Source: CAZIFG01 sp964539135
GTDB lineage: Bacteria > Margulisbacteria > Marinamargulisbacteria > GCA-2716485 > CAZIFG01
Length of the DNA: 64,000 nt
Reading direction: 5' to 3'
Assembly: GCA_964539135.1 (NCBI GenBank)
Contig: CAZIFG010000006.1
Coordinates: 1-64,000, forward strand
Shown here: positions 9,416-18,250 of the stretch, piece after piece
How the letters are laid out: each line of letters opens with the position of its first letter
Numbering within the stretch: the first letter of the stretch is position 1
Notes under the pieces: model-generated
What the model was told of the DNA's origin: nothing
Database searches by the model: none
Seen by the model: the letters and a program-made list of their open reading frames with translations, nothing else
Translations under genes and position numbers: made by a program

Positions 9416-9853
9416 CTAACATTTATTTATGATCATGACAAGTTCGACTGTAAGGACCATGTCTTGGCCTGCATAGGGTGGGTTTGTGTCTAAGATAGCG
9501 GTTTCGTCTGTAACATCTTTAAAAACACCTGTGATTTCTCGATTGTCTGGTAGGGTAATGGTGACTTGTTTGCCATTTTCGCATTGAATATGGTCGGGAA
9601 TTTCAGCACGAGATAAGGGGAGTAATAACTCCATGATTTTGGGACCAAAGGGTTGTGAGAGCGTAATGGTTTTGGTTTCATCTATTTTCATGCCTAGAAT
9701 GGCGTCTTCTACACCTGGAACAAAGGTGTTGCTTCCAAGGAGAATTTCAAGGGGTTGTGCGCCTCTGTTGCTTACATAGACTTTGCCGTTTGTATAGGCA
9801 AGTTTGAAATAAACAGTGACAAGATCGCCTTTTTCGGCCACAATAAATGCCAT
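9416..9853 (-). CDS. FKBP-type peptidyl-prolyl isomerase, SlyD-like
   Basis: A 145-residue protein with the SlyD plan: a split FKBP domain with an inserted chaperone flap. The FKBP part shows KGDLVTVYFKLAYTNGKVY, then NTFVPGVEDAILGMKIDE. The closing strand DTNPPYAGQDMVLTVELVMI matches the NHPLAGK region of SlyD. The His-rich metal-binding tail of E. coli SlyD is absent. It is a cytosolic folding helper. Monocistronic: it has its own promoter 8 bases before the ATG and a terminator after it. The call to subfamily is good; no special substrate can be inferred. Confidence 0.8.
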   Translation of the reverse strand: MAFIVAEKGDLVTVYFKLAYTNGKVYVSNRGAQPLEILLGSNTFVPGVEDAILGMKIDETKTITLSQPFGPKIMELLLPLSRAEIPDHIQCENGKQVTITLPDNREITGVFKDVTDETAILDTNPPYAGQDMVLTVELVMIINKC

Positions 9854-9861
9854 AGTTTAGT

Positions 9862-9891
9862 ATGATATCTTGATTCAGACAGAATAGACAA
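9862..9891 (-). promoter_or_regulatory. Promoter of the slyD-like gene, leaderless
   Basis: On the minus strand TTGTCT (9886-9891), an 18-base spacer and TATCAT (9862-9867) precede the ATG at 9853 by only eight bases. The predicted RNA start therefore falls on or just before the start codon, and there is no room for a Shine-Dalgarno site. Confidence 0.5.
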
Positions 9892-9905
9892 GAGGTGGTG
9901 AATTT

Positions 9906-10886
9906 GTGGTTATTTTAACAGGTGGTGCAGGATTTATCGGTAGCGCTTTTTTATGGAAATTAAATCAAGAAGGCATTGACGATGTCATCGTTGTGGATCA
10001 ACTTGGCGAGAGTCCGAAATGGAAAAATTTGGTGGGACTGCGCTATAAAGCTTATTATCATAAAGAGGTTTTTATTGAATTAATTCAAGATGAGGGATTC
10101 TTAGAAGATTCGACCATTGATGCGGTTATCCATATGGGGGCGTGTTCGTCCACAACTGAAATGGATATGGATTATTTAATGGAAAATAATGTCCAATATA
10201 GCAAACTTCTTTGTGCTTGGGCGTTTCGAAAAAAAACCTATTTTATGTATGCCAGTAGTGCCGCGACTTATGGAGATGGCGAGCTTGGGTTTTCTGATTT
10301 TCATGAGACCATTCCGGCTTACCGTCCCATTAATCCTTATGGGTATTCTAAGCAGCTTTTTGATCTTCATTTGCTGCAGGAGGGGCTTTTGGATCGGGTT
10401 GTAGGCCTTAAGTTTTTTAATGTGTTTGGTCCTAATGAATATCATAAAGAGACCATGAGAAGTTTGGTTTGTAAATCCTACCCGTCTATTTTGAAGTCTG
10501 GAAAAATGGGATTGTTTAAATCTTATTTGGATGGCTACGAAGATGGGGGTCAAATGCGTGATTTTATTTATGTCAAAGATTGTGTGGATATGATGTGGTG
10601 GCTTTTTACGCATCGGACGGTTAAAGGGATTTATAATATTGGGACTGGCGCGGCAAGATCTTGGAATGATTTGGCAACGGCTCTTTTTCAGGCTATGAAA
10701 CTGCCTGTTTCTATTGATTATATCGAAATGCCTGAATCTATTAAAAATCAATATCAATATTTTACGGAAGCACCTATGAGTAAATTACAGGCCATGGGAT
10801 GCCCGCCTGCACGATGGTCTTTAGAGGAGGCTATTCAGGATTATATAGAGGGTTATTTAACGTTTAATCTCTATCTTTCCGTTTAA
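9906..10886 (+). CDS. hldD: ADP-L-glycero-D-manno-heptose 6-epimerase
   Basis: The 326-residue extended SDR epimerises ADP-D-glycero-D-manno-heptose for the LPS inner core. The NAD-binding TGGAGFIGS starts at residue 5. YASSAATYGDGELGF followed by NPYGYSKQLFD gives the catalytic Ser and YxxxK. KFFNVFGPNEYHK and GGQMRDFIYVKD are diagnostic of HldD. The start is GTG at 9906, chosen because AGAGGTGG lies upstream. It is divergent from the slyD-like gene and is followed by a full copy of the 140-bp repeat. Together with the GT9 enzyme at 61.5 kb it implies a heptose-containing LPS. Confidence 0.94.
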   Translation: MVILTGGAGFIGSAFLWKLNQEGIDDVIVVDQLGESPKWKNLVGLRYKAYYHKEVFIELIQDEGFLEDSTIDAVIHMGACSSTTEMDMDYLMENNVQYSKLLCAWAFRKKTYFMYASSAATYGDGELGFSDFHETIPAYRPINPYGYSKQLFDLHLLQEGLLDRVVGLKFFNVFGPNEYHKETMRSLVCKSYPSILKSGKMGLFKSYLDGYEDGGQMRDFIYVKDCVDMMWWLFTHRTVKGIYNIGTGAARSWNDLATALFQAMKLPVSIDYIEMPESIKNQYQYFTEAPMSKLQAMGCPPARWSLEEAIQDYIEGYLTFNLYLSV

Positions 10887-10892
10887 AGGTTT

Positions 10893-11034
10893 GGGGCTGT
10901 TGCGAAAGGCTTATTTTGGCCATCTGCTGTGTTATCCTCGTCCTCAAGCCCTCATTTATGACAAATAAATTCCGGGCTTTCGGATTCGAAATGCCTTGCA
11001 GCTGATCCAAACCTAAGCTTTTCGCAACAGTCCC
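10893..11034 (+). repeat. Palindromic MITE-like repeat, copy A (full length)
   Basis: About 142 bases with inverted ends: the left end reads GGGGCTGTTGCGAAAGG and the right end CTTTTCGCAACAGTCCC. The interior is also an imperfect palindrome, so the RNA could fold as one long hairpin. It lies between hldD and mreB, both on the plus strand. A near-direct repeat GGTTTG (10888-10893) / AGTTTG (11035-11040) flanks it if the element is counted from 10894. Of this 283-base gap only the repeat and the mreB promoters are recognisable. Confidence 0.85.
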
Positions 11035-11057
11035 AGTTTGGATTTTTGACTTTGTAA

Positions 11058-11086
11058 TTGTCTATTTTGAGTTCGCCCTGTATACT
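11058..11086 (+). promoter_or_regulatory. mreB promoter 1
   Basis: TTGTCT (11058-11063), 17-base spacer, TATACT (11081-11086), with a TG just before the -10. The predicted leader is about 75 bases. Confidence 0.45.
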
Positions 11087-11092
11087 CTACAT

Positions 11093-11121
11093 TTGACTAT
11101 GACTTTCTTTAATTATACAGA
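11093..11121 (+). promoter_or_regulatory. mreB promoter 2
   Basis: TTGACT (11093-11098), 17-base spacer, TACAGA (11116-11121). The -35 is strong and the -10 weak. It would act in tandem with promoter 1. Confidence 0.35.
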
Positions 11122-11169
11122 AATCATCGACATTTACTCATTTTTAACGAAAAGGAACAGGAGCTTTTA

Positions 11170-12219
11170 ATGAAAAATATGGATTCAATGGTAACTCAGT
11201 TTTTATCGCGATTTCGTTGCGATTTGGGAATAGATTTAGGGACTGCTAATACCTTGGTTTTTGCTCAGGGTAGTGGCATTATTATTCAAGAACCTTCTGT
11301 TGTTGCTTTAGATAAACATAAAAATACAGTTTTGGCTGTTGGAGATGAGGCGAAGCGCATGATAGGGCGTACGCCAGGTAATGTGATTGCAGTTCGCCCC
11401 CTTCGGGATGGAGTTATTGCTGATTTTGATATCACGGAAACCATGCTTAAGTATTTTATCAAAAAGGCATTGCCTGCACATAGCTTTATTCGCTTGAAAC
11501 CTCGTATTATTGTGGGGGTTCCTTCTGGCATTACGGGGGTTGAGAGACGGGCTGTTCTTGAGGCGACTCACCAGGCAGGGGCTAAAGAGGCTTACTTGAT
11601 TGAAGAACCTATGGCTGCGGCGATAGGGGCTAATTTGCCGGTTTCAGATCCTGCAGGAAGCATGATTGTGGATATTGGTGGTGGGACTACTGAAATTGCG
11701 GTAATTTCTTTAGGTGGTATTGTGGTCTCTAAATCCATTCGCATCGCTGGAGATGAATTGGATGAATCCATTATTTCGCATTGTCGTGAAAATTACCGGC
11801 TTTTAATTGGGGAGCGTACTGCTGAGGAAATTAAGATTCATTTAGGGTCTGCTTTTGAGCTTCAGCAAGAAAAAACCATGGAAGTACGTGGGCGTGACTT
11901 GGTGTCGGGTTTACCTAAAACCTTTACGTTAACCAGCACCGAAATTCGAGAAGCTTTGAAAGATCCGGTTCGTGCTATTGTTGATGGAATTCGAACCACG
12001 CTTGAAAAAACACCGCCTGAGTTGTCCTCTGATATTATGGATAGAGGTATCACGCTTGCCGGGGGCGGGGCCCTGCTTGTGGGCTTGGATAAATATATTG
12101 AATCTGAAACACAAATTTCTGTGGTGATCGCCGATAATCCCTTAGAGTGTGTGGCACTTGGAACTGGAAAAGCGATTGACGAAATTGATGTTTTAAAAGA
12201 AGTTCTTATTTCAGAATAA
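11170..12219 (+). CDS. mreB: Rod-shape-determining actin homologue MreB
   Basis: A 349-residue bacterial actin that positions the lateral wall synthesis machinery under the inner membrane. The phosphate-1 loop is [14 protein letters not shown] (18-31), and [16 protein letters not shown] is the second phosphate motif. [11 protein letters not shown] near the C-terminus is the adenosine motif. AGGAG sits eight bases before the ATG at 11170. It implies a rod or elongated cell and peptidoglycan, consistent with ftsI and ftsZ in the window. mreC and mreD do not follow; instead a GspE-like ATPase starts 23 bases downstream. Confidence 0.95.
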   Translation: MKNMDSMVTQFLSRFRCDLGIDLGTANTLVFAQGSGIIIQEPSVVALDKHKNTVLAVGDEAKRMIGRTPGNVIAVRPLRDGVIADFDITETMLKYFIKKALPAHSFIRLKPRIIVGVPSGITGVERRAVLEATHQAGAKEAYLIEEPMAAAIGANLPVSDPAGSMIVDIGGGTTEIAVISLGGIVVSKSIRIAGDELDESIISHCRENYRLLIGERTAEEIKIHLGSAFELQQEKTMEVRGRDLVSGLPKTFTLTSTEIREALKDPVRAIVDGIRTTLEKTPPELSSDIMDRGITLAGGGALLVGLDKYIESETQISVVIADNPLECVALGTGKAIDEIDVLKEVLISE

Positions 12220-12242
12220 AGAAAGGGGCCTTAGGGGTGGCG

Positions 12243-13457
12243 ATGACCTTTGTCTGTGATTCCTCTTTTGTTGCGGATTATGCCGCTTCAGATCTGATTT
12301 GCAATCGTGTTTTACCTTTGTATCAGGATCAAGGCATGTCTTTTTTTTTAACAGAGGGCATTTCACACCAGTCCCGCCCTGTTTCTTTTGATCCGGGTAT
12401 TCCGCATACTTTTATTCCTTTGGATTCTGTTTCTTTTCATGAACACCTTTATTCTACCTTGGTTTTAGATGGGGCTGCGCTTTCTCTTTTGGATTCTTTT
12501 TTACTTCGGGCTTTTTTATCTGAGGCCTCCGATATGCATCTGTATTCTGAACGGGATCGTGTTCGCATTGTTTATCGAATTCAAGGACGGCTTTCGGATC
12601 CGCTGTTTTTGGATACGGCGGATGCCCGTGTTTTAATTCGTCTTTTAAAATTTCATTCGCATATGGATGTGTCTAAATCTTTTAAATCGCAAGATGGTCG
12701 TTTGGAGTGGCGTGGGCTTAGTCGGATTGAAACCATTCGGGTTTCCTCTGTTCCTACTGTTTATGGGGAAGATTTTGTGTGTCGGTTTTTTTCGTCATCT
12801 TCTCATTTATCTTCTTTTGAAGATTTGGGCTTTCTTCCTGATGTTACGCGTCAACTTCAGTCTCTTTTATCGCTTTCGTCTGGGCTTGTGTTAGTGACAG
12901 GCCCTACAGGATCTGGAAAAACCACGACTTTGTATCAGTGTTTGCGTTGGTTGGTTGAAACGCGTCGTCTGAATGTGGTTTCTATTGAAGATCCTGTGGA
13001 ATCTGTGCTTCATGGCGTGAGGCAAATTCCGGTAGGGAGAGAACAGGGGGAATCTTTTGCGACTATTTTACGCGCTGTTCTGAGACAGGATCCAGATGTG
13101 ATTATGATCGGTGAAATTCGAGATGCCCAAACCGCTCAAGTGGCATTAGAAGCGGCGTATACAGGACATTTGGTTTTGGCTACTTTACATACTGAACAGG
13201 TTTCGTCTACGCTCTTACGACTTTTGAGTTATGGGTTGGACCCTTTTTGGATGACCTATTGTTTAAAAGGCATTGTGTCTCAGCGTCTTCAGACGCCTTC
13301 TAAAGGAAGTCCTGTGTTGCTTTCAGAGCTTTTTACATTGACAAAACCTGTGACCCTTAAGGATTCTTTTTTGGATCCTGAAGATTTTCTTCAGCAGGGA
13401 ACCTTATGGTCTTTTGAATCTGATTTACAGGCTAAAGCGTCGCGTTTTTATGTTTGA
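12243..13457 (+). CDS. GspE/PilB-family secretion or pilus ATPase (zinc motif absent)
   Basis: About 404 residues from ATG 12243; a GTG at 12237 is an alternative. It is an assembly ATPase of type II secretion or type IV pili. SDMHLYS (about 97) is the conserved Asp-box strand. Walker A GPTGSGKTT is near 220, and LRQDPDVIMIGEIRDAQTAQVALEAAYTGHLVLATLHTE holds Walker B and the His box. The tetracysteine zinc motif expected in GspE/PilB between the His box and the C-terminus is missing, and the N-terminal N1 domain is much reduced. Retraction ATPases (PilT) also lack these, but the sequence fits GspE/PilB better. It overlaps tsaC by eight bases. Confidence 0.8.
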   Translation: MTFVCDSSFVADYAASDLICNRVLPLYQDQGMSFFLTEGISHQSRPVSFDPGIPHTFIPLDSVSFHEHLYSTLVLDGAALSLLDSFLLRAFLSEASDMHLYSERDRVRIVYRIQGRLSDPLFLDTADARVLIRLLKFHSHMDVSKSFKSQDGRLEWRGLSRIETIRVSSVPTVYGEDFVCRFFSSSSHLSSFEDLGFLPDVTRQLQSLLSLSSGLVLVTGPTGSGKTTTLYQCLRWLVETRRLNVVSIEDPVESVLHGVRQIPVGREQGESFATILRAVLRQDPDVIMIGEIRDAQTAQVALEAAYTGHLVLATLHTEQVSSTLLRLLSYGLDPFWMTYCLKGIVSQRLQTPSKGSPVLLSELFTLTKPVTLKDSFLDPEDFLQQGTLWSFESDLQAKASRFYV

Positions 13458-14016
13458 GGATGTTGTTCTCTCTCTACAATCGAATTCTATAGGCGCTTTT
13501 CCCTGTGATACGGTATGGGGACTTATTGGGCCTGTGACCGACGAAGCGGCATTGGCTTTGGCTCAGCTTAAAAATAGGTCGCTTGAGAAGGGATTTATTG
13601 TTTTAATTCCTGACTTGGAGTCTCTTTTTTCTTGGGTTACAGTTTCAGAGTCACAACTTGCTCTTTTGACTCAGATTTGGCCAGGCCCAGTCACGGTTAT
13701 TTTACCTAAAAAAGAGGGCGTCTCGGATCTGATTACAGGGGGACGTTCTACGCTTGCGATTCGTTTTCCGGGTGATGGGATTATTTGCGATCTTTTAAAG
13801 GCCTATGGAAAGCCCCTTTTATCTACGAGTCTTAATCGTTCAGATGAGGCTCCTTTGGATTCTCTTACTTATCTTTCGCCTGAATTTAGGTCTCAGCTTT
13901 CTTTTTGTTATGAGGGGCAACCGGCTTTGGGGCTTGTGTCTACCCTGGTGGATTTAACAACGCGCCCGTATCGTGTTCTTCGAGAGGGTGCTTTTGATAT
14001 GGGGCCTTATGTTTAG
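13450..14016 (+). CDS. tsaC: Threonylcarbamoyl-AMP synthase (TsaC/Sua5 family)
   Basis: About 188 residues from the ATG at 13450, which overlaps the previous stop. A TTG at 13414 would add 12 residues from within the ATPase gene and is less likely. The family makes threonylcarbamoyl-AMP for tRNA t6A37. The motifs are FPCDTVWGL (PTDTVYGL type), the AQLKNRSLEKGF substrate loop (KxR), WPGPVTVIL, and STSLNRSDEAPL in place of STSANxSG. It is the short TsaC form without the Sua5 domain. A relic repeat begins right at its stop codon. Confidence 0.85.
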   Translation: MFEDVVLSLQSNSIGAFPCDTVWGLIGPVTDEAALALAQLKNRSLEKGFIVLIPDLESLFSWVTVSESQLALLTQIWPGPVTVILPKKEGVSDLITGGRSTLAIRFPGDGIICDLLKAYGKPLLSTSLNRSDEAPLDSLTYLSPEFRSQLSFCYEGQPALGLVSTLVDLTTRPYRVLREGAFDMGPYV

Positions 14017-14073
14017 GATCTGTTGCGAAATGCCTGGCATCTGATTCAAACGGAGTCCTTTTGTAACGGTCCC
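14016..14073 (+). repeat. MITE-like repeat, copy B (internally deleted relic)
   Basis: A 58-base relic that keeps a left end (GGATCTGTTGCGAAATGCC), a piece of the right-hand interior (CTGATTCAAAC) and a decayed right end (TTTTGTAACGGTCCC). It starts at the last base of the tsaC stop and lies upstream of pepP. Confidence 0.65.
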
Positions 14074-14124
14074 GGCGATGCTTTTTTCTTGCCCATATGC
14101 GCCTTGCCCGTTATTCTTAAGTTT

Positions 14125-15456
14125 ATGACAGCGTACTCTGGTGTTTTTTTGGATTCAGGACTTTCTGCTGATGATGCAAAACGTCGCTATCGTTTGCGTC
14201 GAGATGCCTTGCTTTCGCGTTTGGAATGCCCCGCTCTTATTGTAGGTCCCTTTTGGGAGCCTTGTTCCGAATCTTATTGGGCGGCACCTTCCTTTTCTGT
14301 GTATCAAGATCCTTATTTATTATATTTAACGGGTATTAATCAGTTGAATACGGCTCTTTTTTTAGACCCTCAAACACAGGAGACCATTTTGTATTTACCG
14401 CCCAAAAACGAACATCATGAATTTTGGGAAGGCGTGCAATTAGGAGGGGGGTCTCCAGAAAAGGATAGGGTTGTTTTGGAGGTTACAGGTTTAAGCACTA
14501 TTCGACCTTATCAGAACTTGTTTTTGGATTTAGTGACTCGTTTTAAAACAGGGAGTTCGGATCTGGGGTTGGTGTGGTACGATGCCCCTAAGGGGCGTAA
14601 AAAAATACCTGGGTATCATGATGTTTTTAATCAAAAATTGCAGCGTCGTTTTCGATCTCAAGGGCTTTCTGTTTCCTTTCGATGCCTTTCAGATTTTCAG
14701 TGGGATACCCGATTGTGTTTGGATGCCTGTGATATTTCCCACCTTAAAACAGCGAATCGATTGAGTTTAGAGGCGTTTGATGCGCTTTGTGAGGCATTGC
14801 CCTATCTGAAATCCGAAACAGAGGTCGCGGGATTTTTGAATGGGGAGCTTCAAAAACGATCTTGGATGGGACTTTCCTTTCCGACTATTGTTGCTGGAGG
14901 CGCTAATGCTCAGGTGTTGCATTATCGTAAAAATAATGACCCTTTGCCTCCAAATGGCTTGCTTCTTTTGGATTTTGGGTGTCGTTATCAGGGGATGCCT
15001 GCGGATATTTCTCGCACGATTCCGGTTTCGGGGACGTATAATCCGCTTCAGAAGCTTTTGATTTCTATTGTTCTGGAAGCTCAATCTCAGGTTGAAGGGG
15101 CTCTTCGAGCAGGTGTTAGCATAGACGCGCTGAATCAGTTGTGTTGGGACTTTATTCAGACTCAACTGGATATTCATATTCGACGTAAAAAAGGCATGAT
15201 TCGTTTGCCGTATGACAAGATGCCTCATGGTGTGAGTCATTTATTGGGTTTTGCAGTGCATGATGGGGATCCTTATCGCTCCTATAAGTCACGACCTTTA
15301 TTGCCCGGAATGGTGATTAGTAATGAACCTGGGATTTATGGTTTTTTTGATGTCACTTTGGATGGAAAACGCTATGTGGAAGAGATAGGGATTCGTATCG
15401 AAGATAATTTATTGGTTTTATCTGAAGGGTGTGAAAATTTAACACGCTCATTTTAA
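14125..15456 (+). CDS. pepP: Xaa-Pro aminopeptidase (M24B)
   Basis: 443 residues from ATG 14125. The frame is open further up to a TTG at 14023, but those 34 codons lie in the relic repeat and are unlike any PepP start, so I place the start at MTAYSG. The N-terminal AMP_N domain is followed by the pita-bread metalloprotease domain. LLLDFGCRYQGMPADISRTIPVSG carries the two metal Asp, GVSHLLGFAVHDGDP the His, MVISNEPGIYGF the first Glu and EEIGIRIEDN the second. It removes N-terminal residues preceding proline. No strong Shine-Dalgarno is visible. Confidence 0.92.
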   Translation: MTAYSGVFLDSGLSADDAKRRYRLRRDALLSRLECPALIVGPFWEPCSESYWAAPSFSVYQDPYLLYLTGINQLNTALFLDPQTQETILYLPPKNEHHEFWEGVQLGGGSPEKDRVVLEVTGLSTIRPYQNLFLDLVTRFKTGSSDLGLVWYDAPKGRKKIPGYHDVFNQKLQRRFRSQGLSVSFRCLSDFQWDTRLCLDACDISHLKTANRLSLEAFDALCEALPYLKSETEVAGFLNGELQKRSWMGLSFPTIVAGGANAQVLHYRKNNDPLPPNGLLLLDFGCRYQGMPADISRTIPVSGTYNPLQKLLISIVLEAQSQVEGALRAGVSIDALNQLCWDFIQTQLDIHIRRKKGMIRLPYDKMPHGVSHLLGFAVHDGDPYRSYKSRPLLPGMVISNEPGIYGFFDVTLDGKRYVEEIGIRIEDNLLVLSEGCENLTRSF

Positions 15457-15476
15457 TGAAGGGGCACAAAAAAAGA

Positions 15477-15505
15477 TTGCAAGATTTAATAATTTTAGAT
15501 AGACT
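15477..15505 (+). promoter_or_regulatory. Promoter of the DAACS symporter-APC permease pair
   Basis: TTGCAA (15477-15482), 17-base spacer, TAGACT (15500-15505). AAGGAG follows before the ATG at 15539, giving a leader of about 27 bases. Confidence 0.4.
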
Positions 15506-15538
15506 CGAAATGGTTATATCTCTCTTTAAGGAGCGTTT

Positions 15539-16783
15539 ATGAAGTCTACATCTCGTTTTACGAATATTATTTTCCTTTCCATGGTTTTGGGTGTTTTGGT
15601 GGGCTACCTTTACCCCTCTTTCAGTCAGCATTTTCAAGTTTTTAGTGATGTTTTTCTTCGTCTCATCAAAATGGTTATTGCGCCTTTGGTATTTTCAACT
15701 TTGGTTGTGGGCATTGCTAAGTTGGGTAGTTTTAAAACAGTGGGTAGAATTGGTATTAAGACTTTGGCCTATTTTCAATTTGCGACCGCTCTTGCCCTGA
15801 TTACAGGCCTTGTCATTGTGAATGTTTTTGAGCCGGGCCATCGTATGAATTTAACCCTTCCTGAACAAGGAACAGAAACGGGGCTTACCACAACAAAATT
15901 AAATGGCGTTTCGGATTTTGTCGCACATATGATTCCTAAGAGTTTTGTAGATGCGATGGCACATAATGAAATTCTTCAAATTGTTATTTTCTCTCTTTTC
16001 TTTGGTGTTGCTGTAGCCTCTTTGGGGGATGTGGGTAAGCCTATTTTAAAAGGCATTGATTCTTTGTCTCATGTTATGTTTAAAATTACTAAATTCGTCA
16101 TGTATTTTGCTCCCATTGGTGCTTTTGGTGCTTTGGCCGCTGCTGTAGGAGAACATGGTATTGGTATTATGCAGGGCTATTTTTATTTGATTCTGTGCTT
16201 TTTTGGCGGTCTCCTTTTCTTTACAGGGGTTATTTTGGCTCTTATATGTTATGTGCTTCGTATTCCTTACCTTAAACTGCTTTCTTATATTAAAGAGCCT
16301 TTTGTTTTGGCCTTTAGTACAGCCAGCTCAGAAGTGGCCTTTCCTAAATTAATGGAGCGTTTGGAAAGCTTTGGATGTAAAGATCGTGTGGTGAGCTTTG
16401 TTCTTCCTGTTGGTTATTCATTTAACTTAGACGGTTCTATTATGTACACAACCTTTGCGACGATGTTCATTGCTCAAGCTTATGGGATGCCATTGTCGAT
16501 TCATCAGCAAGTTGTGATGATGTTGATGCTCATGGTTACCAGTAAGGGAATGGCGGGTGTTCCTCGCGCGTCTTTGATTGTAATTGCGAGTGCCTTGACT
16601 ACTTTCCATATTCCGGTTGAAGGCTTGGCCTTGCTTTTGGGAATTGATCAACTTTTAGACATGGGGCGTTCAGCTGTTAATGTTGTTGGAAATGCGGTGG
16701 CTACGGCGGTTGTTGCGAAATGGGAAGGGGATCTTGTTGTGAATCCTTTGTCTGCTGCAGACGCGCCTGTAATTGATGGCTAA
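15539..16783 (+). CDS. Dicarboxylate/amino acid:cation symporter (DAACS, GltP/DctA type)
   Basis: A 414-residue inner-membrane transporter of the SLC1/DAACS family that takes up glutamate, aspartate or C4-dicarboxylates with protons or sodium. The diagnostic core is present: FSTASSEVAFP in hairpin HP1, SFNLDGSIMYTTFATMFIAQ in TM7, GMAGVPRAS in HP2 and NVVGNAVATAVVAKWEG in TM8. Substrate cannot be set by eye. A good AAGGAG precedes the ATG. It overlaps the APC permease by eight bases; both would import amino acids or related acids, which suits a nutrient-scavenging lifestyle. Confidence 0.9.
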   Translation: MKSTSRFTNIIFLSMVLGVLVGYLYPSFSQHFQVFSDVFLRLIKMVIAPLVFSTLVVGIAKLGSFKTVGRIGIKTLAYFQFATALALITGLVIVNVFEPGHRMNLTLPEQGTETGLTTTKLNGVSDFVAHMIPKSFVDAMAHNEILQIVIFSLFFGVAVASLGDVGKPILKGIDSLSHVMFKITKFVMYFAPIGAFGALAAAVGEHGIGIMQGYFYLILCFFGGLLFFTGVILALICYVLRIPYLKLLSYIKEPFVLAFSTASSEVAFPKLMERLESFGCKDRVVSFVLPVGYSFNLDGSIMYTTFATMFIAQAYGMPLSIHQQVVMMLMLMVTSKGMAGVPRASLIVIASALTTFHIPVEGLALLLGIDQLLDMGRSAVNVVGNAVATAVVAKWEGDLVVNPLSAADAPVIDG

Positions 16784-18188
16784 TACTCCCAATCTTAAGC
16801 GGGAACTGAGTAAATGGAGTTTGACCTCCCTGGGTATCGGGGCGGTCATTGGAGCTGGTATTTTTGTTATTACAGGTCAGGCTGCTGCACAATATGCGGG
16901 GCCTGGGATTGTGATTTCTTTTATTCTTTCAGGTTTAGCGGCCCTTTTCGCGGGTCTTTGTTATGCTGAATTTGCGTCTATGTATCCTGGATCTGGTAGT
17001 GCTTATACCTATACCTTGGCGACTTTGGGTAAAACAATGGCGTGGATTATTGGTTGGGACTTGGTTTTAGAGTATTTGTTGGCCTCTTCCACAGTTGCTG
17101 TTGGGTGGTCTGGTTATATTACGAGTTTTTTAGGGGATATGGGGATTCATATACCAAGGGCGCTTTCTATGTCTCCTTTTGTTGTAGATGCGTCTGGATG
17201 GCACTTATCTGGGGCCCTGATTAATTTTCCTGCTATGGCGATTATTGCAGTTATTACGTCTCTTTTAGCCGTAGGTATTCGGGAATCTAATCGATTTAAT
17301 GCGGTGATTGTTGTGATTAAATTGACAGCTATTTTGCTTTTTATTGGGTTTGGGCTTTCTCACATTAACCTCTCCAACTTAATGCCTATTATTCCCCCCA
17401 ATACGGGTGAATTTGGCCATTATGGATGGAGCGGTATTTTGCGAGGTGCTGCGGTTATTTTCTTTGCTTATTTGGGTTTTGATGCTGTTTCTACAGCTGG
17501 ACAAGAGGCTAAAAATCCTCAAAAAGATCTTCCGTTTGGGATGTTGATGTCTTTACTCATTTCAACGGTTCTTTATATTTTAGTGGCTGTAGTGCTTACG
17601 GGGTTGGTTCATTATTCCCACCTTAATGTTCCAGACCCGATTGCTGTTGGGGTTAATGCCGTGGGGCCGAGCTTGGCTTGGTTGCGACCCATTGTGAAAT
17701 TGGGTGCTATTGCAGGTTTAAGTTCTGTGATTTTGGTCATGATGTTGGGGCAAACGCGTATTTTTTATACCATGTCTAAAGAAGGCTATTTGCCGGCTTC
17801 TTTTTCTGCGGTTCATCCTAAATTTCATACACCCCATGTCTCTACGCTGATTACGGGGGGCGTTGCCATGGTTGTGGCGGGCCTTTTACCTATTAGTATT
17901 TTGGGCGAATTGGTTTCTATTGGCACTTTGTTTGCGTTTGCTATTGTATGTGGTGGGGTCATTCTTTTACGGGTTAAAAAACCGGGGCTTAAACGACCCT
18001 TTAAAACGCCATTTGTTTATGTGGTGGCACCCTTGGGCGCTTTTTTTGCGATTGCTCAAATGGCGGCCCTTCCTTTAGATACCTGGATTCGCTTGGCGGG
18101 GTGGCTTGTGATCGGTCAGTGTATTTACTTTTTTTATGGGCGACGTTTTGGAAAAACGCATCCGGATGACGCAGATCTAATAGATTAG
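16776..18188 (+). CDS. APC-family amino acid permease (CAT/YfnA-like)
   Basis: About 470 residues with 12 or more membrane helices. The start SLGIGAVIGAGIFVITGQAAA is the APC helix 1 substrate loop, and GFDAVSTAGQEAKNPQKDLPFG is the conserved helix 6-loop signature of cationic amino acid transporter (CAT) relatives. ATG 16776 is preferred to the TTG three bases upstream. The gene overlaps the symporter gene, so the two are co-translated. Substrate is unknown; it is not linked to the hdc operon. Confidence 0.87.
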   Translation: MANTPNLKRELSKWSLTSLGIGAVIGAGIFVITGQAAAQYAGPGIVISFILSGLAALFAGLCYAEFASMYPGSGSAYTYTLATLGKTMAWIIGWDLVLEYLLASSTVAVGWSGYITSFLGDMGIHIPRALSMSPFVVDASGWHLSGALINFPAMAIIAVITSLLAVGIRESNRFNAVIVVIKLTAILLFIGFGLSHINLSNLMPIIPPNTGEFGHYGWSGILRGAAVIFFAYLGFDAVSTAGQEAKNPQKDLPFGMLMSLLISTVLYILVAVVLTGLVHYSHLNVPDPIAVGVNAVGPSLAWLRPIVKLGAIAGLSSVILVMMLGQTRIFYTMSKEGYLPASFSAVHPKFHTPHVSTLITGGVAMVVAGLLPISILGELVSIGTLFAFAIVCGGVILLRVKKPGLKRPFKTPFVYVVAPLGAFFAIAQMAALPLDTWIRLAGWLVIGQCIYFFYGRRFGKTHPDDADLID

Positions 18189-18209
18189 AGAGGGGTATTT
18201 GAAACAGGC

Positions 18210-18238
18210 TTGACCTAAGTCTGTTTAAGGCATACAAT
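18210..18238 (+). promoter_or_regulatory. ndh promoter, near-leaderless
   Basis: TTGACC (18210-18215), 17-base spacer, TACAAT (18233-18238). The RNA should start near 18245, five or so bases before the ATG at 18251, and there is no Shine-Dalgarno site. Confidence 0.6.
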
Positions 18239-18250
18239 ACTTTTTTCATT

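Noticed and set aside
10176..10757. Long minus-strand open frame inside hldD (193 codons)
   Set aside because: It is antisense to a clear hldD with conserved motifs, and its composition is that of a shadow frame.
10893..11034. Repeat as a simple rho-independent terminator
   Set aside because: It is too long, lacks a consistent U-run, and occurs between divergent genes as well (26.6 and 59.6 kb).
12237..13457. Assignment of the ATPase as PilT
   Set aside because: The family resemblance at the Asp and His boxes fits GspE/PilB better. The lack of zinc cysteines alone does not make it PilT; left as GspE/PilB family.
14767..15240. 157-codon minus-strand open frame inside pepP
   Set aside because: Antisense shadow of the M24 catalytic domain, with no recognisable protein features and no ribosome site.
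16776..18188. APC permease as a histidine/histamine antiporter for the hdc operon
   Set aside because: It is 14 kb away, in an operon with a DAACS symporter, and reads as a CAT-type importer.
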